Below, piece after piece: positions 10,859 to 19,889 of a stretch of 58,026 nucleotides of DNA; position 1 is the first letter of the stretch, and each line of letters opens with the position of its first letter. The stretch comes from an uncultured Afifella sp. GTDB lineage: Bacteria > Pseudomonadota > Alphaproteobacteria > Rhizobiales > Afifellaceae. The notes beneath the pieces are model-generated. The model worked only from the letters and a program-made list of their open reading frames with translations, had not been told where the DNA came from and ran no database searches. The stretch covers positions 1-58,026 of the forward strand of contig CAMYKZ010000036.1 in NCBI GenBank assembly GCA_947259045.1. Reading direction: 5' to 3'. A program made the position numbers and the translations under genes.

Positions 10859-12476
10859 CGCCTGCCTCCAGATCGGTATCGGCAATTGCCATCTTGGCGC
10901 GGGCCATGGCAGCCGGCGCAACCGACAGGGTTCGCAATCCGGCTTCCAACAGCGCGCCGATATGAGCAGGATCGCCGCCGGCTTCGCCGCAAAGACTGAC
11001 ATGGATGCCCGACTTTCCGCCATATTGGCAGACCCGTTTGATCAGGCTCAGAACCGCCGGCTGACCTGGATCATGCAACGCCGCCACGGCATCGCCCTCG
11101 CGCGATGCCGCCATGACATATTGCGTCAGATCGTTGGAGCCGATGGAAAGAAATGCTGCCGCCGAAAACAGTTCCGGCATGATCGCGACTGCCGGCACTT
11201 CCACCATGATACCAACCGGAGGCCGAACGGCTTCGGTGTCCTGCGCCGTCAATTCGGCGACGCATTCATCGAGCAACTGCGCGGCCGTTTCAAGCTCCGC
11301 CGGCACACTGACCATCGGCAGCATGATCTTCAGATTGCCGTGCATGCCGGCACGGGCCAGCGCTCTGAGCTGGGCCTTGAAAATATCACGATGGATCAGG
11401 CTGAGCCGGATGCCGCGCAGGCCAAGGAATGGATTGCTCTCCTCAATCGTCAAGCCGGCAATCGGTTTGTCGCCACCGGCGTCGACGGTGCGGATCGTCA
11501 CGGGCCTGTCGCCGGCCCATTGCAGCACCTTGCGATAGGCCTGATATTGCTGTTCTTCGTCCGGCAGATGGCTGCAACGGTGAAACAGAAACTCCGACCG
11601 CATCAGACCGACACCATCGCAGATATTGACATCGATCCCGTCGACTTCATCAGGATCGGCGATGTTGACCATCATGGCGATAGGCGTGCCGTCGGGCGTG
11701 ACGGCCGGTCTGGCAAGATATGCGTCGGCCTGCTGCCGCAGCGCATCGGCCTGGCGGACTTTTTCGGAAAAACCGGCAAGCTGATTTGCATTCGGGCTGA
11801 GGATCAGATGGCCTGAATCACCATCCAACAAGGCACGCTCATGGCCATCGAGATTGCCGAACCCCAACCCGGTGACCATCGGAATGCCGCGCGAGCGCGC
11901 CAGCATCGCCGCATGGCTTGACGGGTTTCCGTGCGCCAGCGCCACGCCGCCGCCCTGAGACCAGTCGGTCTCCAGAAACCGGGTCGGCGTAAGATCGTCG
12001 CCGATCAGGATCGCCCCCGGCCGATGACCGGAGAGCCCTTCGCCGGCAAGATTGCGCAGGACGCGGTCGCGCAGATCTATCAGATCGGCCGCGCGCGCCC
12101 TGAAATATTCATCGTCTGCCGCCTGATAATCCTCAATCTGCCCGCCAAGTGCTTCGCGCCAGGCGGCAGCCGCGCCGGAGCCGCGCCCGATCGATGAATA
12201 GGCCGGTTCGCTGAGCGCCTCATCCTCCAGCATGACCGTCTGGAACTCCAGGATTGCGCCCGTCTCCACGTCACCGAGCTCCGTCAATGCAGCAATCTGC
12301 TCTGTCGCGGAGCCGATGGCCGCCGCCAGTAAAGCGCGCTCTGTTGCCGGATCACCGGATGTTTCATGACGGCCGGCAATCGGCACTTCCAGTCTGACAA
12401 TCGGTCCGTCAATCAGACCGGATGACGCCGGGCGCCCGATATGGTCCGGGCCCTGGTCATCCGGCGGAGGGGACAT
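10851..12476 (-). CDS. PTS enzyme I (PEP-protein phosphotransferase) of the dihydroxyacetone relay
   Basis: A 541-residue enzyme I. The phospho-histidine region reads HGNPSSHAAMLARSRGIP, and the C-terminal PEP domain has MRSEFLF and CGEAGGDPAH. It should take phosphate from PEP and pass it to the adjacent HPr. The start MSPPPDDQ at 12476 is preferred; upstream in-frame codons run back into the HPr gene. In E. coli the corresponding EI-like and HPr parts are fused to DhaM, but here all three are separate genes in one operon. Confidence 0.88.
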   Translation of the reverse strand: MSPPPDDQGPDHIGRPASSGLIDGPIVRLEVPIAGRHETSGDPATERALLAAAIGSATEQIAALTELGDVETGAILEFQTVMLEDEALSEPAYSSIGRGSGAAAAWREALGGQIEDYQAADDEYFRARAADLIDLRDRVLRNLAGEGLSGHRPGAILIGDDLTPTRFLETDWSQGGGVALAHGNPSSHAAMLARSRGIPMVTGLGFGNLDGHERALLDGDSGHLILSPNANQLAGFSEKVRQADALRQQADAYLARPAVTPDGTPIAMMVNIADPDEVDGIDVNICDGVGLMRSEFLFHRCSHLPDEEQQYQAYRKVLQWAGDRPVTIRTVDAGGDKPIAGLTIEESNPFLGLRGIRLSLIHRDIFKAQLRALARAGMHGNLKIMLPMVSVPAELETAAQLLDECVAELTAQDTEAVRPPVGIMVEVPAVAIMPELFSAAAFLSIGSNDLTQYVMAASREGDAVAALHDPGQPAVLSLIKRVCQYGGKSGIHVSLCGEAGGDPAHIGALLEAGLRTLSVAPAAMARAKMAIADTDLEAGDG

Positions 12477-12480
12477 CGTT

Positions 12481-12789
12481 TCATCCACCTGAGGAAGACC
12501 CCGATATATGTTCGTCGTCAAAGTCGCGTTCGACAAGAGCAACAAGCGCGCCTACAGCATCCCCGGCATCGTCGCCGGCAGCGCGGAAATTCAGCTCGGT
12601 ATCCCTGGGCGCCTTCATCGCCATCACCTTGACGATACTCTTGGCGTCGATCCAGGCACCATCGGCCGCCGACAGTTCGATGTCGGCATCGAATGTCTTG
12701 GCCAGTTTGGTCAGCTTTACCGACGGGCGGGCATGGAGCCCGACATCATGGACCATCAGCACGGACGCAGTTGCAGTGTGATCGGACAT
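12481..12789 (-). CDS. HPr-like phosphocarrier protein of the dha operon
   Basis: A 102-residue HPr with the active-site block DVGLHARPSVKLT (His phosphorylated by enzyme I) and MAMKAPRDTEL in the position of the usual MSLGA region. The ATG at 12789 has GAGGT at good spacing; a TTG overlapping the dhaM stop is a weaker alternative. The regulatory Ser region is KSIVKVMAM, with Ser at the expected place. It ends 4 bp before the enzyme I start. The Asp/Ser-rich tail is longer than in housekeeping HPr. Confidence 0.88.
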   Translation of the reverse strand: MSDHTATASVLMVHDVGLHARPSVKLTKLAKTFDADIELSAADGAWIDAKSIVKVMAMKAPRDTELNFRAAGDDAGDAVGALVALVERDFDDEHISGSSSGG

Positions 12790-12797
12790 ATCAGACC

Positions 12798-13190
12798 TCA
12801 AGCGGGGGAAAGTTCTTCGGCGGTCGCACAGACGGTGGCCAGAGGCGCGCCGCCGGATGCTTCCGTCGCCGCGATGACCGAACCCTCGACAATTGGCGCG
12901 TTGCAGATCATGACACGTCCGGCCCGGTCCCCGTCGAGCATTTCGATTGCCATCTCGCTATTGGTTTCGGCACCGCCAAGATCCACCAGGATCGCCACGC
13001 CGGCATCCGACCAGGCCTGATCGATGGCCTCCATGATGGCCTGCACACTGGTCCCCAGACCGCCGTCCGGATCACCGCCGCAGAAAGCAAGCGGAACTTC
13101 GCTGCCAACCATCTGCCGCACCATATCCGCCGTCCCCCTGGCGACATCCGGTGAGTGTGACACGATAACGATTCCGACATTCCGGTTCAT
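12798..13190 (-). CDS. dhaM: Dihydroxyacetone kinase phosphotransferase subunit DhaM (EIIA-like domain)
   Basis: A 130-residue protein with the DhaM start GIVIVSHSPDVARGTADMV, where the His of VSHS is the phospho-acceptor, and the later block AILVDLGGAETNSEMAIEML. It is a single-domain form, the length of the EIIA-like domain alone. It would receive phosphate from HPr and rephosphorylate ADP bound to DhaL. Its ATG overlaps the dhaL stop (13187-13190). Confidence 0.9.
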   Translation of the reverse strand: MNRNVGIVIVSHSPDVARGTADMVRQMVGSEVPLAFCGGDPDGGLGTSVQAIMEAIDQAWSDAGVAILVDLGGAETNSEMAIEMLDGDRAGRVMICNAPIVEGSVIAATEASGGAPLATVCATAEELSPA

Positions 13191-13789
13191 GACAGATCAT
13201 CCAAAATCGCTGCGGCCGCCGCGATCATCAGTTCACTGGACCGCGCTCCGGGATCGACGTGGCCGATGGAACGCTCACCCAGAAAAGACGCCCGGCCGCG
13301 CTCAGCCTGCATCGGTATGGTCGCATCTCGCGCATCGGCAGCAACCCTGGCGATAACATCGGCCTCGGCCCTCTTGCGCATGGCCTCAAGCACCGGCACA
13401 AGCACGTCAAGCATGGTTTTCTGGCCGGCTTCGGCTTTCCCTCGCGCCTTGACCGCATCGACCGCCTCACCGAACGAATTTGTCAGTTCGTCATAAGTCG
13501 GCTCGGCCGGCAGGCTCTTGCCGAGCCCAATAAGGAAAGTGCCGTAGAGCGGACCCGATGCGCCACCGACATTGAACACCAGTTGCTTGCCGGCCGCCTT
13601 GAGAGCATCGCCGGACGGCATTGCCGCAATCGTGTCGAGCTCGGCCAGAACCGCCGCCATGCCGCGTTTCATATTATGACCGTGGTCGCCATCGCCAATT
13701 GCCGAATCCAGTTCCGTCAGCTCATCGGCATGGTCGATCAGAGCGGCGGCTATGGTCTCAATCAACCTCTTGCGGGATTCGATGTTCAT
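13187..13789 (-). CDS. dhaL: Dihydroxyacetone kinase ADP-binding subunit DhaL
   Basis: A 200-residue DhaL with the metal-binding signature LDSAIGDGDHGHNM, which supplies the three Asp residues, and the nucleotide-binding GGASGPLYGTFL. It is the first gene of the operon dhaL-dhaM-HPr-EI-HTH-dhaK. In this PTS-dependent type, ADP stays bound as a coenzyme and is recharged by DhaM. The region just upstream carries an operator-like repeat (13836-13876). Confidence 0.92.
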   Translation of the reverse strand: MNIESRKRLIETIAAALIDHADELTELDSAIGDGDHGHNMKRGMAAVLAELDTIAAMPSGDALKAAGKQLVFNVGGASGPLYGTFLIGLGKSLPAEPTYDELTNSFGEAVDAVKARGKAEAGQKTMLDVLVPVLEAMRKRAEADVIARVAADARDATIPMQAERGRASFLGERSIGHVDPGARSSELMIAAAAAILDDLS

Positions 13790-13835
13790 CTGAACTATCC
13801 GTCTGGCCTATCCATTGAAAAAAGAGGGCCGGTAA

Positions 13836-13876
13836 TGTTTACTGATTTTGTTTAGTAATGATGGAAACACTAAACA
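13836..13876 (-). promoter_or_regulatory. Operator-like repeat set upstream of the dha operon
   Basis: TGTTTAGT (13849-13856) and ACTAAACA (13869-13876) form a perfect 8-bp inverted repeat with a 12-base spacer. A third half-site, TGTTTACT, lies at 13836-13843, exactly 13 bp before the first. The set starts 47 bp before the dhaL ATG. This spacing of one helical turn plus a few bases suggests a dimeric regulator. Which protein binds is unknown; the HTH protein of the operon is one candidate. Confidence 0.6.
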
Positions 13877-14049
13877 TTTCAATTGAATTCGTCGCTGCAC
13901 TGCAACAACGAGAGTGCAATACCCGGACGCCGTTCCGTTTTCACGAAATGTGATGATTTTTCGCAATCTTTAGATTTTTCGTGCAACATGAACCGTGCTA
14001 TGCCCCATCTGGGGAATGTATCGGTAATCGCACGGGCTAACGGATCAGC

Positions 14050-15351
14050 ATGATTAAACGGAACCAATGGCTGCAGGGCATGTGGGCGGCTGCAGTGTTT
14101 TCGCTGGCCTTGGCGATTTTCGCCGGACCGGTATCGGCAGCCGACAAGCAGGAACTCGTCGAGGGGCCATACGTCGTCGTCGATGTGGATTCCGGAGCCG
14201 TGCTTTATCACCACGATGCAGTGCGCCCATGGTATCCGGCTTCAACCACGAAGCTGATGACGGCCTATGTCACGTTCCGCGCCATGCAGGCCGGAACGAT
14301 CGTAAAAAAATCACCAGTGATTATTTCCGAAAACGCACTTGCAGAACCGCCGAGCAAAATGGGATTTCCGGTCGGAACCGTTCTGACGATCGACAACGCC
14401 CTGAAGATCATCATGGTCAAATCGGCCAATGACGTATCCGTTGCAATTGCCGAAAGCGTTGCCGGCTCCGAGGATCAGTTCATCTCGCGAATGAACGCCG
14501 AAGCGCGGCGCCTGGGCATGGTGCAAACCCGGTATGCCAACCCCCATGGCCTGCCTGATCCGAAACAGGTCACGAGCGCCAGGGATCTCGCCGTCCTGTC
14601 ATCGGCATTGCTGAAGGATTTTCCCGAATACCGGCATTACCTTCAGATCCCCTCAATCAAGGTCGGCAAGCGCATATTGCGCAATTACAACCCGCTGGTT
14701 GACCGTTACCGGGGAGCGACAGGCCTGAAAACCGGGTTCATCTGCGCCTCCGGCTTCAATCTCGCTGCCAGTGCCAAACGCAATGGCCGGGAAATCATCG
14801 CGGTCGTTCTGGGTGCCTACAGCTCCGTGGAGCGGGCGGAAAAAGCGGTGAAGCTGCTCGACAAGGGTTTCCGCTCCCGCAAGACAACCGCCCTGCCGAG
14901 CATCAACCTGCAGAGCATCAGATCAGGCAGCAAACATCAAACGGCGTTTAACATGCGCCCGCTGGTGTGCGGCAGGCAAAAGGTTGCCGCAGCAAGGCTC
15001 CGTTTCAAGTCAGAGGTCGGCGGCAAACTGATGGTGGCGGAAGGCAAGAAACTCAGACCGAGCAATCTGGGACGCCGACGGCCGACCGATCCGATCCTGG
15101 TGTCGCTTGGCGGAACAATTGGCGAGACAGCGGGCAAGACAAAAATATTTCTCGGCACTCTGCCCAGACCACGCCCGGCAGACGCACCCGAAGTGGCTGT
15201 CGCCAGAAAAACAGTTGACGTGGAGGCGCCCGCGCTCACAACCGCGTTCGTGTCGGCTGAGGGCTCAGGCCCCGTTGCAAATGCATTTGATGCAGCGATC
15301 AGGGATGTTTCGGCAATACCGGTGCCACGGCCACGACCGGAAGGACGATAA
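14050..15351 (+). CDS. D-alanyl-D-alanine carboxypeptidase (serine peptidase S11, DacA/DacC type)
   Basis: A 433-residue penicillin-binding protein that trims the terminal D-Ala of peptidoglycan side chains. A signal peptide covers residues 1-30. The three active-site motifs are complete: STTK (Ser65, Lys68), SAN (125-127) and KTG (227-229). After the catalytic domain comes a long basic, Pro-rich tail (about residues 290-433) in place of a clear C-terminal membrane anchor; it ends with repeated PRPRP-type sequence. It is divergent from the dha operon. Confidence 0.9.
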   Translation: MIKRNQWLQGMWAAAVFSLALAIFAGPVSAADKQELVEGPYVVVDVDSGAVLYHHDAVRPWYPASTTKLMTAYVTFRAMQAGTIVKKSPVIISENALAEPPSKMGFPVGTVLTIDNALKIIMVKSANDVSVAIAESVAGSEDQFISRMNAEARRLGMVQTRYANPHGLPDPKQVTSARDLAVLSSALLKDFPEYRHYLQIPSIKVGKRILRNYNPLVDRYRGATGLKTGFICASGFNLAASAKRNGREIIAVVLGAYSSVERAEKAVKLLDKGFRSRKTTALPSINLQSIRSGSKHQTAFNMRPLVCGRQKVAAARLRFKSEVGGKLMVAEGKKLRPSNLGRRRPTDPILVSLGGTIGETAGKTKIFLGTLPRPRPADAPEVAVARKTVDVEAPALTTAFVSAEGSGPVANAFDAAIRDVSAIPVPRPRPEGR

Positions 15352-15352
15352 A

Positions 15353-15595
15353 TCAGGATTGACCGGCCGTTGCCTTTTCGATTTCAAACCGCAATGCGCC
15401 GTCCTGTTCACCCTTGTCCAGCAATCGATGCCCGTTTTCCTGACAGAAATGCGGAATATCGATGGCCGCCATCGGATCGCTCGTCAGCACGATCACGCGT
15501 GAACCGGCAACAAGCGGCGCCATTCGCTTGGCCGTCTTCAGCACCGGCAGCGGGCATTTCAAGCCTCGCACATCAATCAGAAACGGTTCATCCAT
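15353..15595 (-). CDS. TusA-family sulfur carrier protein
   Basis: An 80-residue protein with the family motif GLKCPLPVLKTAKRM, in which the Cys carries persulfide sulfur, and DIPHFCQENGH in the second half. It fits sulfurtransferase TusA / SirA-like proteins in length. Members serve in tRNA thiolation or other sulfur transfer. It converges with the carboxypeptidase gene, whose stop is one base away. Confidence 0.88.
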   Translation of the reverse strand: MDEPFLIDVRGLKCPLPVLKTAKRMAPLVAGSRVIVLTSDPMAAIDIPHFCQENGHRLLDKGEQDGALRFEIEKATAGQS

Positions 15596-15758
15596 GCCAG
15601 TTCCCTAACGTATTTTTTACATGCAGCGAAGCGGCAAGCCTCTCGCTTTGGAGAGATCGGAATGATACTTTCGTCGCAGGTTGCGCAGTAGACGATTGTG
15701 TTGCGCCGTGTCGACCTTCGATTGGCAGATCGGATTCAGACAAGCGCAGGGGGAAATA

Positions 15759-17558
15759 ATGGGCCTGATTGACAGGATCAAAAGTGAATATGCCTACCTC
15801 AAGGGCGCGATTTCGGTACTGCGCAACGTAACGCCTGTCGCCAAGAATCCGGACAGGACTTTCCCCGACGTCGCCGAAAAGCTGGCGGAGGAATTCGGCC
15901 CGCGCACCGCACTACTGTCGGACACGGAATCGCTCACCTTCAGCCAGTATAACCATCGGGCCAATCAGTATGCCCACTGGGCCATGGAACACGGCATCAA
16001 AAAGGGCGACGTGGTTGCCCTGATGATGCCCAACCGGCCGGAATATCTCGCCGCCTGGCTCGGTATTATCAGGGCCGGCGGTGTTACGGCCCTGCTGAAC
16101 ACCAATCTGACCGGCCCGGCCTTGGCCCACTGCGTCAATATCGTCAAGCCGAAACATGTTATTGTAGACGCCACCCTGATCGATGCATTCAGAACCGCCG
16201 AGGCTCATCTCGATCCGGGACCGCACTTCTGGTGCCACGGCGACAGGCCGGCAGGCTGGCAATCCATTTCCGAAGCGCTCGAGCAGCAGCCGGGGGAAAA
16301 TATTCCCCAGTCAGATCGGCCGAAACTGACCACGAGCGACAAGTGCCTGTTCATCTACACAAGCGGCACGACGGGATTGCCGAAAGCTGCGAATATCAAT
16401 CATTACCGGGTTCAGTCGATCATGTTCGGCTTTCGCGCCGCGATGACGATGTCGAAGGAAGACCGGATCTATGTCTGTCTGCCGCTTTATCATACATCCG
16501 GCGGCGTTCTCGCAGCCGGCGCGGCTCTGACGGCAGGCGGCAGCGTTTTTGTGCGCGACCGGTTTTCTGCCCGCCAGTTCTGGGACGATATCGTCGATAA
16601 TCAGTGTACCGTGTTCCAGTATATCGGCGAACTCTGCCGCTATCTTCTCAACTCGCCGACCCATCCGAAGGAAAACGCTCATCGCCTGCGCCTCGCGTCC
16701 GGCAACGGCCTGCGCCCTGATATCTGGGAAGATTTCAGGACCCGCTTCCGCATTCCCAAGATTCTCGAATGGTATGCGTCCACGGAAGGCAATGCGGTGT
16801 TTCTGAATTTCGACGGCAAGCCCGGTGCCGTTGGAAGGATCCCGAAATGGGCGGAAAAGAAATTTGTCACCGAGGTCGTGAAGTTCAATATCGATACCGA
16901 AGAGCCGGTGCGCGGCCCGGACGGTTTCTGCATCAAGGCAGCCCCAAATGAGGTTGGCGAAGTGATTTCGCAGATCCTCGACGATCCAAGCAGACCAAGC
17001 CAGCGTTTCGAGGGATATGCCGATAAAGCGGCGACAAAAAAGAAGATCCTCGAAGATGTTTTCGATAAAGGCGATCGCTGGTTCCGCACAGGTGACCTGA
17101 TGCGCAAGGACGAATTGGGCTATTTCTATTTTGTCGACCGCATTGGCGATACGTTCCGCTGGAAGGGCGAGAATGTCGCGACATCGGAAGTATCGGAGGC
17201 GATTACGGTCTATCCCGGCGTCAAGGAAGCCAATGTCTACGGCGTCAAAACCGGAAAGATGGATGGCCGTGCCGGCATGGCATCTCTCGTTGTTGATGAC
17301 GGCTTTGACATCGACGGACTGCAGGCCCATGTGACGCAGCAATTGCCGGCCTATGCGCGGCCATTGTTCCTGCGGCTCCAGCCGGAAATGGAAGTCACAG
17401 GAACCTTCAAGCAGCGAAAGGTCGATCTGGTGAAAGAGGGTTTTGATCCTGCCGCACTCACTGATCCGATCTATTTCAACAATCCGGAAACCGGCACCTA
17501 CGTGCCCCTGACAAATGATCTTTACGAACGGATCAACAATGGCACAATCAAGCTCTGA
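15759..17558 (+). CDS. Long-chain or very-long-chain acyl-CoA synthetase (FATP-like)
   Basis: A 599-residue AMP-forming ligase that activates fatty acids to acyl-CoA. Motifs are IYTSGTTGLPKAANINHYR (ATP/AMP binding), YASTEGNAVFLNFDGKPGAVG and WFRTGDLMRKDELGYFYFVD. The YASTEGN block and the length fit the FATP/very-long-chain subgroup rather than classic FadD. The start at 15759 follows GGGGGAAA; the 26 upstream codons look untranslated. The next gene overlaps its end by 20 bp. Confidence 0.88.
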   Translation: MGLIDRIKSEYAYLKGAISVLRNVTPVAKNPDRTFPDVAEKLAEEFGPRTALLSDTESLTFSQYNHRANQYAHWAMEHGIKKGDVVALMMPNRPEYLAAWLGIIRAGGVTALLNTNLTGPALAHCVNIVKPKHVIVDATLIDAFRTAEAHLDPGPHFWCHGDRPAGWQSISEALEQQPGENIPQSDRPKLTTSDKCLFIYTSGTTGLPKAANINHYRVQSIMFGFRAAMTMSKEDRIYVCLPLYHTSGGVLAAGAALTAGGSVFVRDRFSARQFWDDIVDNQCTVFQYIGELCRYLLNSPTHPKENAHRLRLASGNGLRPDIWEDFRTRFRIPKILEWYASTEGNAVFLNFDGKPGAVGRIPKWAEKKFVTEVVKFNIDTEEPVRGPDGFCIKAAPNEVGEVISQILDDPSRPSQRFEGYADKAATKKKILEDVFDKGDRWFRTGDLMRKDELGYFYFVDRIGDTFRWKGENVATSEVSEAITVYPGVKEANVYGVKTGKMDGRAGMASLVVDDGFDIDGLQAHVTQQLPAYARPLFLRLQPEMEVTGTFKQRKVDLVKEGFDPAALTDPIYFNNPETGTYVPLTNDLYERINNGTIKL

Positions 17559-18114
17559 ACCGATGTCAGAAACAATCACCGGGCCCGACGAAGTCGTAAC
17601 GTTCTGGCAGCAGGCCGGCCCGGATCTCTGGTTCAAAAAAGACGAGACCTTCGACCGGCAGCTTGAAGACCGGTTTCTCAAAACCCACGACGAGGCCAGC
17701 TCCGGCGCTCTCGACCATTGGTCGGATGACGCAGAAGGAAGCCTCGCCCTGATCCTCGTTCTGGATCAGTTTTCCCGCAACCTGTTTCGCAATTCACCCC
17801 GCGCCTTCGCGCAGGACCACAAGGCGCTGGCGATCGCGCGCCGCGCCGTCGAACGTGGTGATGACCGGCGATTCGACACTGATATGCGGTGTTTCTTCTA
17901 TATGCCGTACGAACATTCGGAATGTCTCGGCGACCAGCATCTCTGTGTCTCGCTTGTGCATCAGCTGAACAATGACAATTACCTGCAATATGCCAAGCTG
18001 CACCGCGACGTCATCCAGCGGTTCGGGCGTTTCCCACACCGCAATGTCGTGCTCGGCCGGCACACAAGTCCGGCCGAACAGGCTTATCTGGACGCCGACG
18101 GTTTCTCCGGCTGA
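17539..18114 (+). CDS. DUF924 family protein
   Basis: A 191-residue protein of the DUF924 family, recognisable by VVTFWQQAGPDLWFKKD, LVLDQFSRNLFR and FFYMPYEHSE. The biochemical role is unknown. The start is uncertain: 17539 overlaps the end of the synthetase gene and has a weak GGA; 17563 (MSETIT) lies just after the synthetase stop but has no ribosome site. Overlap suggests translation coupled to the acyl-CoA synthetase. Confidence 0.8.
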   Translation: MAQSSSEPMSETITGPDEVVTFWQQAGPDLWFKKDETFDRQLEDRFLKTHDEASSGALDHWSDDAEGSLALILVLDQFSRNLFRNSPRAFAQDHKALAIARRAVERGDDRRFDTDMRCFFYMPYEHSECLGDQHLCVSLVHQLNNDNYLQYAKLHRDVIQRFGRFPHRNVVLGRHTSPAEQAYLDADGFSG

Positions 18115-18118
18115 ACCT

Positions 18119-19771
18119 TCAGCCGGACCCGCCTGCCGCTTCCTCTTCCGCCTCCCGGATGGCCCGGTCGCGGAAGTGCCGCCGGATCACCTTGCCGGTC
18201 GTCGTCAACGGTATTTCCTCAACGAATGCGACTTCCCGGGGATATTCGTGCGCCGACAGCCGTTCACGCACAAAAGCCCTGATTTCACCGGCCATCGCAT
18301 CATCGGACCGGAAACCGTCATTGAGGACTATAAAGGCCTTGACGATTTCCGTTCGCACCGGATCGGGCTTCCCGACCGCGGCGGCAAGCCGGACCGCCGG
18401 ATGCCCGATCAGGCAATCCTCGATCTCGCCCGGGCCGATGCGGTAACCTGACGAGGTGATCACATCGTCATCGCGGCCGACAAACCGGATATAACCCTCA
18501 GCATCGCACTCGCCCTGGTCGCCGGTTTTCAGCCAATCGCCGACATATTTCTCGACTGTCGCCTTACGGTTCTGCCAATATTCCAGAAACATGACCGGGT
18601 TCGGCGCGCGGATTGCGATCTGCCCCTGTTCGCCGGGGCCCAGCACACGGCCGGTCTCGTCGATGATCGCAACATCATGGCCGGGGACGGCACAGCCGAT
18701 CCAGCCTGGCCGGCTGACGCCGATGGCTGCACACGAGGAAAGCACGTAATTGCATTCCGTCTGGCCATAGAATTCATTGATCGTCAGGCCGAAGGCCGAA
18801 CGTCCCCACTCAAGCGATTCACGGCCGAGCGCTTCGCCTCCGGAGCCGATGGTTCTGAGTGAAAGATCGAAACGGCCTGCCGGATCGGCTGCGGCTCGAA
18901 GCATCTTCAGGGCTGTTGGCGGAATGAATGCGTTGCGTACGGCCAGATCCGCCATCAGCCTGTAGGTTGCATCCGGGTCGAACTTTTCCGAAATGCTGGC
19001 AACGACCGGTACGCCGAAATAAAGCCCCGGCAGCAGAATATTGAACAGGCCGCCAGCCCAGGCCCAGTCCGCAGGCGTCCATAGCCGGTCACCGTCCTGC
19101 GGCAGAAATTCGTGGCTGAACTGGACACCCGGCAGATGACCCAGCAACACCCGGTGGCCATGCAGCGCGCCCTTCGGCGGACCGGTTGTCCCTGACGTAT
19201 AGACCATCACAGCCGGATCGTCCGGCCCGGTATCGGCAACGTCAAACTGATCGCGGGAGCGCGCGCAGAGCGCATGAAAATCTTCAGCGCCGGGACCGAT
19301 GCCATCAACGCTCAGGATTGTCCGCAGACCGTCCAGCCGGTCGCGGATCAGGCTCACTTTTTCCACGCCCTGAGCATTCGTCACCAGAATGCTGGAGCCG
19401 GAGTTTTCCAGCCGGTACGCCAGTGCATCCGGTCCAAACAGGATTGCCATCGGCACCGTAATCGCGCCGCACAACCAGGCCGCAAGATGGGTGATCGCCG
19501 TCTCAGGCGCCTGTGGCAGCAGAATTGCGATCCTGTCGCCACGGCGAACGCCAAGATGAACCAGAACATTCGCCAATTGCGACGCCTTCCGGTCGAGGTC
19601 GCGGTAGGACCATTGCTCCACAGTGCCGGCAGGCAGAACGTTGAAGATAGCAGGTCGGTCATCCTGATCCGCCCACCGCCGGCAGCACACTTCCGCTAGG
19701 TTGAAACGGGCCGGGATCTTCCAGCGGAAATCCTGTCTGAGCGCAGCGTAATTGTCTCTGATGGGAAGCAT
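18119..19771 (-). CDS. Acyl-CoA synthetase, acetyl/medium-chain type (AMP-binding)
   Basis: A 550-residue AMP-forming ligase with MVYTSGTTGPPKGALHGHR, EFYGQTECNYV, WLKTGDQGE and the acylation Lys context TTTGKVIRRHFRD. It resembles the medium-chain acyl-CoA / acetyl-CoA synthetase-like group that lacks the N-terminal extension of Acs. The ATG at 19771 is taken; a GTG six codons upstream is possible. It converges with the DUF924 gene 5 bp away. Confidence 0.87.
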   Translation of the reverse strand: MLPIRDNYAALRQDFRWKIPARFNLAEVCCRRWADQDDRPAIFNVLPAGTVEQWSYRDLDRKASQLANVLVHLGVRRGDRIAILLPQAPETAITHLAAWLCGAITVPMAILFGPDALAYRLENSGSSILVTNAQGVEKVSLIRDRLDGLRTILSVDGIGPGAEDFHALCARSRDQFDVADTGPDDPAVMVYTSGTTGPPKGALHGHRVLLGHLPGVQFSHEFLPQDGDRLWTPADWAWAGGLFNILLPGLYFGVPVVASISEKFDPDATYRLMADLAVRNAFIPPTALKMLRAAADPAGRFDLSLRTIGSGGEALGRESLEWGRSAFGLTINEFYGQTECNYVLSSCAAIGVSRPGWIGCAVPGHDVAIIDETGRVLGPGEQGQIAIRAPNPVMFLEYWQNRKATVEKYVGDWLKTGDQGECDAEGYIRFVGRDDDVITSSGYRIGPGEIEDCLIGHPAVRLAAAVGKPDPVRTEIVKAFIVLNDGFRSDDAMAGEIRAFVRERLSAHEYPREVAFVEEIPLTTTGKVIRRHFRDRAIREAEEEAAGGSG

Positions 19772-19837
19772 CTGTCGGTGTCCATTCACTTGCGGCGGAC
19801 GTTAGCCAACCGTGCCCGGCAGTGCAATCGGCGCGCC

Positions 19838-19889
19838 GTGCGATGCTGGTAGTGCGATGCTGGTAGTGCGATGCTTTTAGTGCGATGGC
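19838..19889. repeat. Short tandem repeat, 14-bp unit, about 3.6 copies
   Basis: The unit GTGCGATGCTGGTA occurs at 19838 and 19852, then a changed copy GTGCGATGCTTTTA at 19866, then a partial copy from 19880. The third copy supplies the TAA stop codon of the CAP-domain gene on the minus strand. In the two unchanged copies the same position reads TAC, so the frame would stay open. Confidence 0.85.

Noticed and set aside
16311..17681. Minus-strand frame of 456 codons
   Set aside because: Antisense to the acyl-CoA synthetase with clear motifs; no start signal or family.
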